From: Planctomycetota bacterium
Lineage (GTDB): Bacteria; Planctomycetota; UBA1135; UBA2386
Direction: 5' to 3'
DNA length: 64,000 bases
NCBI GenBank assembly: GCA_016716265.1
Contig: JADJWQ010000001.1
Span: forward strand, 434,001-498,000
In this document: piece by piece, positions 45,678 through 54,592 of the stretch
Position numbering within the stretch: position 1 is the first letter of the stretch
Layout: every line of letters starts with the position of its first letter
The notes under the pieces: generated by a model
Database searches by the model: none
Told to the model about the DNA's origin: nothing
The model's input: only the letters and a program-made list of their open reading frames with translations
Translations under genes and position numbers: made by a program

Positions 45678-46487
45678 ATGAGACACACGAGCCGGATCGC
45701 GCTGGCCCTGCTCGGCCTCGCAGTCGTCCTGCCAGCGCAGGACGAGCAGGCCGCAGCTGCGCCACCGCAGGGGCCGGTCATCCCCGCGATGACCGACGCG
45801 ACATTGGACGAGGCGATCGAGGCGATCGAGACCGTCCTGCAGAGCGACGCGTTCGCCGAGAACCCGGCGCGCGCACTGTCGAGACCGCTGTACGACTTCA
45901 GCGGCAAGATCCTGCGTGGCGGCAAGCTCAGTGAGGAGCAGGAAGCCCGGCTGGTCGCGTTCCTGGAGAAGGTGCGCGAGCAGGCGCCGTCGCAGACCAG
46001 CGCGATCGACACGCATCTGTTCCAGGTGCGCAACCTGACGATCGGCAAGACGGCACCCGACATCGTCGGCGAGGACCTCGACGGCGTGCAGTTCAGGCTG
46101 TCGGACTACCGCGGCAAGGTCGTGGTGCTCGACTTCTGGGGCGACTGGTGAGGCCCCTGCCGGGCCATGTACCCGCACGAGCGGTCGCTCGTGGCAGAGC
46201 TCGCCGACAAGCCCTTCGCCCTCATCGGGGTCAACAGCGACAAGGACAAGGAGAAGCTGAAGCAGCGCATGCAGGAGGAGCAGATCACCTGGCGCAGCTT
46301 CTGGAACGGTCCGAACGGCACGACGGGCCCGCTGTCCAGCGCGTGGGGCGTGCGCGGCTGGCCGACGATCTACGTGCTCGACCACACCGGCGTGATCCGC
46401 TTCCACGGCGTGCGCGGTGAGGCCATGAACGAGGCCGTCGCGACGCTGCTGAAGGAGATGGAGACCGCCAAAGACGGTCAGGAGTGA
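45678..46487 (+). CDS. TlpA/thioredoxin-like protein, probable selenoprotein (Sec158)
   Basis: 269 residues if TGA 46149-46151 is read as selenocysteine. Signal peptide ALALLGLAVVLPAQ; residues 40-115 are helical; then the TlpA/AhpC-type thioredoxin domain begins (IGKTAPDIVGEDLDGVQF). The redox site reads VVVLDFWGDW-U-GPCRAMYP, so Sec replaces the first Cys of CGPC while the second is kept. The rest is intact for another 112 codons, with the cis-Pro loop (VRGWPTIYVLD). A 7-bp hairpin with a GGTC loop follows 24 bp after the TGA. RBS CGAGGA precedes the ATG. A role in periplasmic thiol-disulfide exchange is inferred. The alternative is a Cys-to-stop mutation. Confidence 0.85.
46176..46193 (+). 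promoter_or_regulatory. SECIS-like hairpin after in-frame TGA
   Basis: Stem CACGAGC / GCTCGTG (7 bp) with the 4-base loop GGTC, starting 24 bp after the TGA; the loop Gs lie about 32 nt downstream of it. Bacterial SECIS elements are hairpins just 3' of the UGA with apical GG(U), recognised by SelB. This one fits in spacing and loop. Confidence 0.7.
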
Positions 46488-46501
46488 CACCGGCTACGCG
46501 A

Positions 46502-46527
46502 CCTCCGCGACCTTCGTGGCGCGGAGG
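46502..46527. terminator. Hairpin between convergent genes
   Basis: CCTCCGCG (46502-46509) and CGCGGAGG (46520-46527), 8-bp stem with a 10-nt loop, 15 bp after the selenoprotein stop and 19 bp before the convergent esterase stop. There is no T-run, so bidirectional termination is only probable. Confidence 0.55.
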
Positions 46528-46545
46528 CGCGCGGCGCCGGCGCGC

Positions 46546-48993
46546 TCACCGTCCGCCGGCTGCAGCGTCCCCCAACGGTGGCGTGTGCGCTTCCTCCATC
46601 CACACGGAGATGTGGCCGCGCGGCGGGATCGGGCCGCCGGGGTTGTTGTAGCGCAGGAAGCTGCACACCGCGATCGTCACCGGCCCGCCGCGGAACTCGT
46701 CGCGGAAGCCCTCGTCGATCATCGCGCCGCGGGGCTGTCCGCCCTGGCGCCTGCCGACGCCCGACGTCGACTCCGCGAGCAGCCGGCCGTTGACGTAGAT
46801 CGCGAACCCCTCGCCGGCATTGACGTGCGCGCTCCCGCCGACGACCAGCCGATAGCGATGATCGGCCTTCAGGGCCGGGAACTCGAACGTCCCGCGCAGC
46901 ATCAGCACCTCGTGCGACCACAGCGCACGCGGCGGCTGGCTGCAGCCACAGAACGGTGCAGAGCACGACGTCGACAGCGGTGCGAGCTCGCCGTCGAGCT
47001 GGCCGAACGGCGGCAGTCCCCTGCGCCAGCCAGCCCCAGCGGCGTCGAAGCCGGGCGCGAACCACTCGGTCATGCCGTCCGGCCAGGTCACCTTGCGATA
47101 GCGGTCGCCGCGCTCGCGCGGCAGCACTTCGGGCGGGTCGAAGCTGAAGTAGTCCCACTCCAGCTCCCGCAGGTCCGGCCCGAAGCCGTGCCAGTCGAAG
47201 TCGTCGATCCCCGCCGCGCCGTAGATCGACGTCAGCCCGTACATCGCACCGCGTAGGAACTGCGAGAAGCGTTCGGGCCGCTCGCTGCGCGCCTCGCGAA
47301 GGAGCCGATCGCGGTTCCGCGCGTCGGCGACGTATGCGCGGGCAACGCCATCGAGCAGGATCGGGGCCAATGCGCGTTGCGCGGCGGCCTCGTCCTGCAC
47401 GCTCGGCGCGGGCACCGGCTCCGGAGTGATCGCGCGGGGCCGGTCCGACCGCGGCAACGGCTCGGCCTCGCCGCCGCGGAGTCGCACCATCGCGCGGCCG
47501 AGCGCGTCACCGACCAGCAGGTAGGTCTCGGCGTTGCGGTTGTAGTGGTAGCCCTGGTTCGCGGGGGACTCGTCGATCTCGCGCCAGAAGTCACGCGTGT
47601 CGACCGACGCCACCGTCCCCGCGAGCTCCGGGTGCCGCTCGGGGTCGCCGACGGCGAGCTGCGCCTGCAGGATCTGCAGGAAGGCACCGCTCATCGCGTG
47701 TCCATCGAAGCCGACGGTCGCGACGGCGACCGGCAGGTCGGGCACGCCGAACTCGGCGCGCACGTCGCGGATCAGGTGGACGAGGTTCTGCTCGTATTCC
47801 GCCACCAGCTCCGGTGAACCACTGTCCTTGTGCCCCTGCCACCAGACGAAGCCCGCGAGCTCGTAGCCCTGACCCTGGTAGCCGGGGACGATCTCGCCGA
47901 TCCGATCGAGGGTGTCGCGGACGCCCTGGATCATCAGCTGGTACTCCAGGGACTCCCACTTGTTGGCGGGGTCGTTGCGACCGCTGGATGGCGGCCGGAA
48001 GTCGAAGCCGAGCGAGCGGTTGCCCTGCGCGGTCTTGATCAGCAGGACCGGCGCGTCGTGGAAAGTCCCGAGCACGTGCCCGAAGCCCAGCTCCGGCCCG
48101 ATCGACCGGCCGTTCGACGTGGCGCTCAACCACGAGCCGCGCCCGCCCTCGACGAGCCTCGCCTCCTGCAACCAGACGTCGTGACGGACGGTCCAGTTGC
48201 CGTCGTCGTCGATCAGGTTCGGGAACTTCCCCTCGCGGCGCACGACGGTCTCCAGGTCGCCGTGGCCGACGAGTTCCTCCTGGCTCATCCACAGCGCGGT
48301 CGAGCCGCCCGCGCAATACGTGATCGTGAACCGGTGGCGCACACCCGTCTCGAGCTCGACCACCGCAAGGACGCAGTCCGATCCGGAGTCATTGCGGTAG
48401 ACGACCTCGCCGTCCAGCTCGGTCACGTTCCGGGCGCTCTCGCCATAGCCGGGGTGGATCGAGTAGCGGCCCGACTCCGGCACCTCGACGCAGCCGCGCA
48501 CGACGACGGTGTGCGGGCGATCGAGGCTCGGGAGCACGCCCCGGACGACGCCGAGCGCGACCGGCTCGGTGCGCACCGGCCGCAGAACGTCGTAGTCGGT
48601 CGCCGGGTCATAGGCACCCTCGTAGAGCGAGGCCACCGCGCCGCGCGACGCGTGCGGCTCGTCCGACACGAAGACGTCGAGCGGCCGGATGCGGTAGCTG
48701 CCCACGGTGTGGATCGCGAGCGTACCGAGCGGCGCGGCCGGGTCCGGGCTGAGGAAGACTCCCGCGTAGTGGCTCCGGGCTCCGCCGACGTCACCCATCC
48801 CCACCATGTTGGACTGGCCGGCGAGGATGTAGACCTGGACCGGCTTCGTCGCGTCGCCGGGCCGACCGTCGGGGTCGGGAAGCCGGGCGGGAACCTGCGC
48901 GGGCGACAGGCTCGCGCCGAGCGTCACGGCGACGCCCAGACATGCGAGTGCGGCGCGGGCGCGGCGGACTGGATCGCTGGTGCTCGTGTTCAT
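46546..48993 (-). CDS. Secreted SGNH (sialate O-acetylesterase-like) hydrolase
   Basis: 815 residues with a signal peptide (ALACLGVAVTLGASLSPAQ). The nucleophile motif is VYILAGQSNMVGMG (GQSN block of the SASA/DUF303 family). The second block is FRITYCAGGSTALW-like (FTITYCAGGSTALWM), and the third, FVWWQGHKDSGSP, has the WWQG signature. A late Asp-His candidate is DTRDFW...GYHYN. An inserted beta domain lies at residues 60-260, and a C-terminal PPC/CBM-like region follows residue 620 (FEFPALKADHRYRLVVGGSAHVNAGEGFAIYVNG). It would deacetylate polysaccharides outside the cell. The ATG at 48993 is preferred over one 36 bp upstream. Confidence 0.88.
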   Translation of the reverse strand: MNTSTSDPVRRARAALACLGVAVTLGASLSPAQVPARLPDPDGRPGDATKPVQVYILAGQSNMVGMGDVGGARSHYAGVFLSPDPAAPLGTLAIHTVGSYRIRPLDVFVSDEPHASRGAVASLYEGAYDPATDYDVLRPVRTEPVALGVVRGVLPSLDRPHTVVVRGCVEVPESGRYSIHPGYGESARNVTELDGEVVYRNDSGSDCVLAVVELETGVRHRFTITYCAGGSTALWMSQEELVGHGDLETVVRREGKFPNLIDDDGNWTVRHDVWLQEARLVEGGRGSWLSATSNGRSIGPELGFGHVLGTFHDAPVLLIKTAQGNRSLGFDFRPPSSGRNDPANKWESLEYQLMIQGVRDTLDRIGEIVPGYQGQGYELAGFVWWQGHKDSGSPELVAEYEQNLVHLIRDVRAEFGVPDLPVAVATVGFDGHAMSGAFLQILQAQLAVGDPERHPELAGTVASVDTRDFWREIDESPANQGYHYNRNAETYLLVGDALGRAMVRLRGGEAEPLPRSDRPRAITPEPVPAPSVQDEAAAQRALAPILLDGVARAYVADARNRDRLLREARSERPERFSQFLRGAMYGLTSIYGAAGIDDFDWHGFGPDLRELEWDYFSFDPPEVLPRERGDRYRKVTWPDGMTEWFAPGFDAAGAGWRRGLPPFGQLDGELAPLSTSCSAPFCGCSQPPRALWSHEVLMLRGTFEFPALKADHRYRLVVGGSAHVNAGEGFAIYVNGRLLAESTSGVGRRQGGQPRGAMIDEGFRDEFRGGPVTIAVCSFLRYNNPGGPIPPRGHISVWMEEAHTPPLGDAAAGGR

Positions 48994-49164
48994 GTCGCTG
49001 CCAGGTCGGGGAAGCGGGATCCCTGCCATCGTGGTGATCCGTCACCTCGGCGCTCGTCGCCGCGGTCCCCGTAGCGGAGCGACCACGTCGCCGCAATCAA
49101 CACCTCACCGCGATCGGGTAGCCAGCGTACCCTGCGGCTCCGTGGTGCCTCGCGCGGAGCGAGC

Positions 49165-50331
49165 TCAGACGCCGATCTCGACCTTCATGCCCGGGGTCAT
49201 CCAGAAGCCACCGGGAGCGTTCGGGTCCAACTCCAGCGCCTGGAAGTAGAGCGCGACTCCCGGCGTGACCGGCACGGTCAGCGGGATCTGCAGCTCGTGA
49301 TCGTGCACGTACGGAGTCGCCGGCTGCGGAATGGGCACCGCGAACGCCGACGCCGGAGTGACGAGCAGCGTGCCGCCGAGGATCGGCAGCGAGGCCGGGG
49401 CGAGGCCGACCACCAGCACGCCGGTGCTGGCGACGTCCTGCGAGTTCTCGATGGTCAGCAGCACCGCGGCCCCGATCCGCGGGTGGCCGACGAACGCGAT
49501 GCCCGGTGAGCAGCTCGTGCCACCCAGGTTCGGCTGCGTGTTCGTGCCCGGCGTGCCCTCACCGTAGTAGGTGGCGCGCGGAACCAGCGCACCCGGCGTG
49601 AGCTCCCGCACCTGGATCGCGGAACAAGCGTTATTGGTCTCCGGTGCCGAACCGATCACCGGGTGCTGGTAGTTCGAGAACGTCTGCGTCCCCGACGCAT
49701 CGGCTGTGAAGACGCCTGTCGCGACCTGGCCGAAGTGCGGGCCGCTCGCCGCCAGGTAGATCCCGCCAGCGCCCGGAGGTGCGCCGAGGCCGTCGTCCCA
49801 TTCGGTGATCCGAGTCGGCCGGGTAGCGTTGCCGTAGAAGATCTGGATCTCGTAGCTGTTGCCGGGCGTCAGCCCGCTCACCGAGCACGTCACGGTCCAG
49901 GTGCCGGGGCTCGAGTGGCGCCCGTCCTTCAGGATCGCGTCGTACTCGGGCTCGGTCGTGTGCCGCGCGCCGATGTTCGGGGCGGTCCGGTTGTAGGGCG
50001 CGGTCAGCGTGTAGCCGCCGCTCGTCCACGCCGGGAAGTACATCACGCCGCTCACGGCGGTGCCGCCACGGACGAGGATCTTCCGCGTCCAGTGCGAGCG
50101 GTCGGCCTGGAAGTGCACGCCGTTGACGACGCTCTCGCAGACCTCCGGGCCCATGTTGACGGCAATGCACGGAGCGCCGCGGGTGCTGACATCGGTGTGA
50201 TCGACGATGTCACGGACGGTCCAGGTGATCGGGTTCTGGGCCGACGCGGATGCCAGCGTCAGGCCGAGGGCGGCCGACGCGATCGTGACGAACAGGATTC
50301 GCGCATTGCGCGGTCGGAGGGCGAGATCCAT
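49165..50331 (-). CDS. Secreted beta-rich protein with shared C-terminal module
   Basis: 388 residues; signal peptide (FVTIASAALGLTLASASAQ). Residues 35-245 form an uncharacterised beta domain (VNGVHFQADRSHWTRKILVRGGT, NSYEIQIFYGNATRPTRITEW) resembling lectin-like LamG/malectin folds. From residue 255 comes a ~130-residue module (YYGEGTPGTNTQPNLGG, HPRIGAAVLLTIENS, VALYFQALELDP, FWMTPGMKVEIGV) that is very common at the C-terminus of planctomycetal secreted proteins. RBS GGAG is 6 bp before the ATG. Confidence 0.8.
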   Translation of the reverse strand: MDLALRPRNARILFVTIASAALGLTLASASAQNPITWTVRDIVDHTDVSTRGAPCIAVNMGPEVCESVVNGVHFQADRSHWTRKILVRGGTAVSGVMYFPAWTSGGYTLTAPYNRTAPNIGARHTTEPEYDAILKDGRHSSPGTWTVTCSVSGLTPGNSYEIQIFYGNATRPTRITEWDDGLGAPPGAGGIYLAASGPHFGQVATGVFTADASGTQTFSNYQHPVIGSAPETNNACSAIQVRELTPGALVPRATYYGEGTPGTNTQPNLGGTSCSPGIAFVGHPRIGAAVLLTIENSQDVASTGVLVVGLAPASLPILGGTLLVTPASAFAVPIPQPATPYVHDHELQIPLTVPVTPGVALYFQALELDPNAPGGFWMTPGMKVEIGV

Positions 50332-50697
50332 CGTGGCTCCTGGCGGTTTCGGGTCGACCATCCGACGGAGGACTGCGCGCGAGCGGCCCGTCGTCGTTGG
50401 CGGGGCGATCCATCGATCGGACGCAATCTAGCAATCCGTGTGGACGCGTGGGCCGCTCGCGCCACGCGGTCGACGGAAACCCCCTACCGACCGCGCGAGC
50501 TGCAACGACCCGATCGGCGTCGGATCGCGCTTCACGCGGAGCGTGCTCGGTCGGTCGCGCTCACACGCGACGAGCCCGCAGGGCCGTTGACGATGGGGCG
50601 CCGGCCCCGGACGATGTCTCTCCCGCGTCTGCGGCACCCGCCGCGTAGAACGGCCCGTTCCCCAGGGGCGAACCGCTCCATTCCCCCTTCTCCTCCG
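50332..50697. other. Divergent intergenic region, 366 bp
   Basis: Lies between two divergent secreted-protein genes and must carry both promoters. Several GC-rich dyads (for example GGGGCGCCGGCCCC near 50594-50607) but no convincing -35/-10 pair or small gene. Confidence 0.4.
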
Positions 50698-52581
50698 ATG
50701 GTCCTGCGCCCGGTCCACGTCCTGCTCGCGCCAGCGCTGGTGCTCGCCTCCGCCGCCCTTCGCGGCCAGTCCCCGGTCCATCCGGACGAGCTCGCGATGA
50801 AGCCGGAGATCGACGCGGCGATCGATCGCGGCGTCGAGTACCTGATCGACGCGCAGTTCCGCGACGGCTCATGGGGCCTGCACGGCAACTACGTGGGCGG
50901 CCGGGCCGGGCTGTGCCTCTACACGCTGCTGCAGTGCGGGGTGCCGCGGGAGCATCCGGTCGTGCAGCGCGCCGTCGCGTATCTCGACTCCGTCGAACCC
51001 CAGCAGACCTACGCGGCGACCTGCATGATCCTCGCCTACGACGCGCTGCGAGACGGCCGCGAGGACCGCATCGAGCAGTTCGTCGCGAAGCTGCTCGACT
51101 GGCAGAAGTCGAGCGGCGAATGGGCCTACCCGAGCAGCGTGCCGGACCTGTCGAACACGCAGTATGCGGCGCTCGGGCTGTGGATCGCCTACAAGCGTGA
51201 CATCCGGATGGACCCGTCGGTCTTCCTCCGCCTGGTCGACCGGCTCGAGGACTATCGCGCCGAGGTGCAGCGCATCCCCAATCCGTATCTCGAGGAGGGT
51301 CGGACCGGCGAGACCGAGGTGGAAATGGCCGGCTACCACTATCGCGCGAGCGGCGCGAACCAGAAGGCGACCGGCTCGATGACCTCGGCAGCGATCGCCG
51401 TGCTGGCGATCTGCAAGGCCGGACTCGGCGGCCGCCTGCCGGAAGCCCTGCGCCGCAGGATCGACAACCGCCAGCAGGCCGCGATGCTGTGGCTCGCGCA
51501 GAACTTCTCGGTCGCACGCAATCCGAACGGGAGCCACAACTACTACTACCTGTACGGCCTCGAGCGAGTCGGCGCGCTGATGCAGACCGAGCAGATCGGC
51601 GAGCACTGGTGGTACGTCGAGGGTGCGAAACAGCTGCTGCGCACGCAGCGCAACGGAGCCTGGGGCGACGTCACCGACACGTGCTTCGCGCTCCTGTTCC
51701 TGCGCCGCGCGACGAGCGGCAACGCACCGACGACGGGCCGCAGCGGAAGTGCACAACACCTGTTCGCCGCCGGGCAGGGCGACGCGGACGTGCGGCTGCG
51801 CGGTGCGGGACAGCAACCGCTGTCGTTGTGGATCGACGGGTTCGGCGAACCACTGCAACAGCTGCACGCCCAGTACGGCCTGCGGGTGGTCTCGGTCGAA
51901 TACGTCGACGAGGCGGGTCACGTGCTCGGCAAGGTGCCCGGCGAGCCGACCCAGGCCTGGCGCACCGCGGCCTTCCTCTACCGCGAGAAGGCGATGCCGC
52001 GCGGCGATCACAAGCTGCGCGCCCGCGTCACCTTGATGGCCAACGACGTCGGCCCCGGCCAGGAGGGCGACGTCGAGGTGGTCGAGTCGGACTGGATGGA
52101 GGTCCGCATCCGCGACGTGATCGAGCCGTGGATGGAGACGGTGAACCAGTCCTTCCAGGACAACCTGCTACGCCTCGTCGAGCCCGAGATCGTCGCGAGC
52201 AGCGAGCTCGACAAGAACAGTGCTGCGAGCAACCTGATCGACGGCAGGGACAGCACGCGGTGGATCGCTGCGGCGGACGACGAGGAGCCGAGCGTGCTTC
52301 TGAGATGGCGCAGGCCGGTTCCCGTCTCGACGATCGTGATCATGCACCCGGCCCAGAACGATCGCGCGCTGGCGGAGTTCGATCGGATCGGCGGCGTCGA
52401 GATCCGATTCGGCAACGAGCGGGACACCTGGCAGCGCATCGAGATCGGCGCCGACCCGCTCGCGCCGATGCGCTTCGAGCTGCCACGCTCGCGTCGGCTG
52501 CGCGAGATCGAGGTGCGGTTCTTCGGCCGGGTCCGCAACAAGGGCCGCATCGGCATGTCCGAACTCATCCTGCTCCGGTAG
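50698..52581 (+). CDS. Exported terpene-cyclase-fold (alpha/alpha toroid) protein with discoidin-like C-terminus
   Basis: 627 residues. Signal peptide VLLAPALVLASAALRGQ. Residues 35-360 are squalene-cyclase/prenyltransferase-type alpha-hairpins: AIDRGVEYLIDAQFRDGSWGL, RAVAYLDSVEPQQTYAATCMIL, QQAAMLWLAQNF, TQRNGAWGDVTDTCFALLFLRRA. The catalytic DxDD of cyclases is absent, so a binding or structural role is likely. The C-terminal 130 residues are F5/8C (discoidin)-like (VASSELDKNSAASNLIDGRDSTRWIAA, then MSELILLR), a carbohydrate-binding fold. Confidence 0.82.
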   Translation: MVLRPVHVLLAPALVLASAALRGQSPVHPDELAMKPEIDAAIDRGVEYLIDAQFRDGSWGLHGNYVGGRAGLCLYTLLQCGVPREHPVVQRAVAYLDSVEPQQTYAATCMILAYDALRDGREDRIEQFVAKLLDWQKSSGEWAYPSSVPDLSNTQYAALGLWIAYKRDIRMDPSVFLRLVDRLEDYRAEVQRIPNPYLEEGRTGETEVEMAGYHYRASGANQKATGSMTSAAIAVLAICKAGLGGRLPEALRRRIDNRQQAAMLWLAQNFSVARNPNGSHNYYYLYGLERVGALMQTEQIGEHWWYVEGAKQLLRTQRNGAWGDVTDTCFALLFLRRATSGNAPTTGRSGSAQHLFAAGQGDADVRLRGAGQQPLSLWIDGFGEPLQQLHAQYGLRVVSVEYVDEAGHVLGKVPGEPTQAWRTAAFLYREKAMPRGDHKLRARVTLMANDVGPGQEGDVEVVESDWMEVRIRDVIEPWMETVNQSFQDNLLRLVEPEIVASSELDKNSAASNLIDGRDSTRWIAAADDEEPSVLLRWRRPVPVSTIVIMHPAQNDRALAEFDRIGGVEIRFGNERDTWQRIEIGADPLAPMRFELPRSRRLREIEVRFFGRVRNKGRIGMSELILLR

Positions 52582-52640
52582 GGCGGCCGAGCATTCTCGG
52601 CACCACCACGCCGTCGTGCGGCCTGACGATCAGGCACCGC

Positions 52641-53026
52641 CTACCACGCTGCGCCACGACGCCAAAACCGCGGATCAGGTCGGCCCTCGCCATCGGCGCA
52701 GATCTCCAGCAACTCGGCTTCCGGGTCTTCCAGAAACACACGCACCCGTTCAGTGGCCCAAGCCAGGATCTGACAGAGTTGCCCGGTGGTCCGATTCCCG
52801 ACCCTCAGCCAGATTACCTTCGGCGGCGCCGAACGAAGGCCGACGAGGTCGGCGAAGTCCGCGTCCTTGGTGACGATGCTCAGGCCCTTGCGCTTCGCGT
52901 AGTCCCACAGTCGGTGATCTTCGTCGGCGCCGAGCCCGACATCGTGGACATGACGCCACCCTGGGAACGCGGTCTGGAGTTCCCTTGCCAGGCGCGCGGC
53001 AGGTTCTCGTCGAACGGCAGGCTCAC
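52641..53026 (-). pseudogene. DUF5615 PIN-like toxin, frameshifted
   Basis: GTG start (VSLPFDENLP) overlaps the antitoxin stop as GTGA. After about 12 codons the frame is lost in the GC stretch at 52988-52998, and the family sequence resumes in another frame: LARELQTAFPGWRHVHDVGLG, AKRKGLSIVTKDADFADLVGL, PPKVIWLRVGNRTT. The total of 386 nt is one short of 129 codons. The Asp residues of FDEN and TKDADF are those expected for this Mut7-C/PIN-like RNase. The toxin may be inactive, or the indel may be an assembly error. Confidence 0.85.
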
Positions 53027-53247
53027 GCGCGAATCACCCGGGTCCGATCGCTGCGGTCGGCCGCGAAGCTCAGGCAGGCGAGGATGTCGCCGCGGGTCAG
53101 ATACGGGAAGTCGGCTAGGACCTCGTCGATCGTCATCCCAGCCGCAAGGTATGACAACACGTCGTGGACGGTGACCCTCAGGCCGCGGATGCAGGGCTTG
53201 CCGCCGCGCTTGCCGGGTTCGACGGTGATGATCTGCGAGTAGTCCAC
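53023..53247 (-). CDS. DUF433 antitoxin
   Basis: 74 residues from GTG 53247 (VDYSQIITVEPGKRGGKPCI). The family core GKPCIRGLRVTVHDVLSYLAAGMTIDEVLADFPYLTRGDILACLSFAA is complete, a small wHTH-like DNA-binding fold. DUF433 genes typically precede DUF5615 toxins, as here with a 4-nt overlap, and autoregulate the pair. No operator was identified upstream; the transposase copy starts 58 bp away. Confidence 0.9.
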   Translation of the reverse strand: MDYSQIITVEPGKRGGKPCIRGLRVTVHDVLSYLAAGMTIDEVLADFPYLTRGDILACLSFAADRSDRTRVIRA

Positions 53248-53304
53248 GAACGGAAGTCTACTCGACCGAACCTGCGGGAGGGCCTCTTCCCGTCCGCTAA
53301 GACG

Positions 53305-54211
53305 GTGCTCGCCCCGCTCCGATACCAGCCCCTCCGCGTCATCCTGACCGCCGTTGCCGGCTGGGTCCACCGCGAGCAGGCGCAGACCACCGCCGACCTG
53401 CTCGAGGAGAACCACGTCCTCCGAGAACAGCTCGGTAGCCGGCGACTCAGCCTGACCGATGACCAGCGCCGCCGTCTCGCGGCCAAGGGCGCCGCACTGG
53501 GCCGGCGACTCCTCGCCCGCGTCGCAACCATCGTCACACCCGACACCATTCTGCGCTGGCACCGCCGACTGATCGCCGCGAAATGGACGTAGGCGTCTCG
53601 CCGCGTCGGTCGGCCCGGGATCGTGAAGGAGATCCGGACACTGATCGTCCGCATGGCCGCCGAGAACTCGACCTGGGGCTACTGCCGCATCCAGGGCGAG
53701 CTGAGCAAGCTCGGACACTGCGTCGCCACATCGACGGTCGCCAAGGCGCTGAAGGAGCACGGCATCAAGCCGAGCCCTGATCGGCCGACCAGCTGGCGCG
53801 CTTTCCTCCGCTCCCACGCCGACGTCATCGCCGCCATCGACTCCTCCACCGCTGAGGTGTGGACGGCTCAGGGGCTCGTCACCCACTACGTGCTGTTCTT
53901 GATCGACCACGCGACGCGAGCCGTCGAGATCGCCGGCATCACGACGAACCCTGACTCCGCGTTCATGGCGCAGGTCGCGCGCAACCTCACCGACCACGTC
54001 GACGGATTCCTCCGCGCGAAGCGGTTCCTGGTCCTCGATCGCGCCGTTCGGGAGTTCGTCACTCACTACCACACCGAGCGTCCGCACCAAGCGTCCGCAC
54101 CAAGGCATCGGCAACGAGCTCATCGCCGGGATGCCCGCTTCGGAAAACGGGGACGTCGTTGCGCGCCAACGCCTCGGTGGCCTGCTCCGCCACTACGAGC
54201 GCGCGGCCTGA
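53305..54211 (+). pseudogene. DDE (rve integrase-core) transposase, broken copy 1
   Basis: Starts GTG (VLAPLRYQPLRVILTAVAGWVHREQ). Compared with copy 2 it has an amber codon after RRLIAAKWT (53590-53592). A deletion of about 170 bp lies between two CTCGA(C/T)CG repeats, removing the second Asp and the Glu of the DDE triad. A 13-bp tandem duplication GCGTCCGCACCAA near the end shifts the frame. It still ends LLRHYERAA-like in another frame. Not functional. Confidence 0.9.
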
Positions 54212-54388
54212 CCACGGTCGCGTCGCGGGAGGGGAACGGAGAACAGGCAACTGATCACGCCGCAAATCGCGCCACCGGTCTGCCCGTCCCGGTCGTTGCT
54301 CCGCCCAACTCGCGCCGACCCGATCGCAACGACACGGCCTCGAGATCGCGTTCGGTTCCGAAACGACCGGGCCGCGTTCTCGGACACC
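53305..54388 (+). mobile_element. Transposase element copy 1, decayed
   Basis: The transposase gene (53305-54211) and its shared 3' non-coding tail, which ends with the inverted-repeat-like GGCCGCGTTCTCGGACAC at about 54370-54387. Copies 2 (59682-60906) and 3 (57082-57402 plus 58879-58924) are related. The left end could not be placed. Confidence 0.75.
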
Positions 54389-54592
54389 ACGGCCAACACC
54401 GCCCCCGCCAACCCCGACCGTCGCAGCCCGCATCGCGCCCCACTCAGTTCGGCCCAGCATTCGGACACCACGCGGTCGGAACGTGGAGGAGACAGCACCC
54501 TCCAGCGATTCCAAGGTGGAGGGTCGCGCACCCGGCTCTCGTTGCTGGCCTGCCTCGTGATCACGGGCAACGGATCGGTGCGAGCGCGAACT
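54212..54592. other. Non-coding tail of the element and junction
   Basis: 381 bp. The first 175 bp match the sequence after transposase copy 2, ending with the probable right inverted repeat. A second CGGACACCACGCG occurs near 54470, perhaps a nested end. No gene seen. Confidence 0.6.

Noticed and set aside
54260..54510. Small gene in the element tail
   Set aside because: Open frames here are shared only as non-coding tail between element copies and differ by frameshifts, so coding use is not supported.
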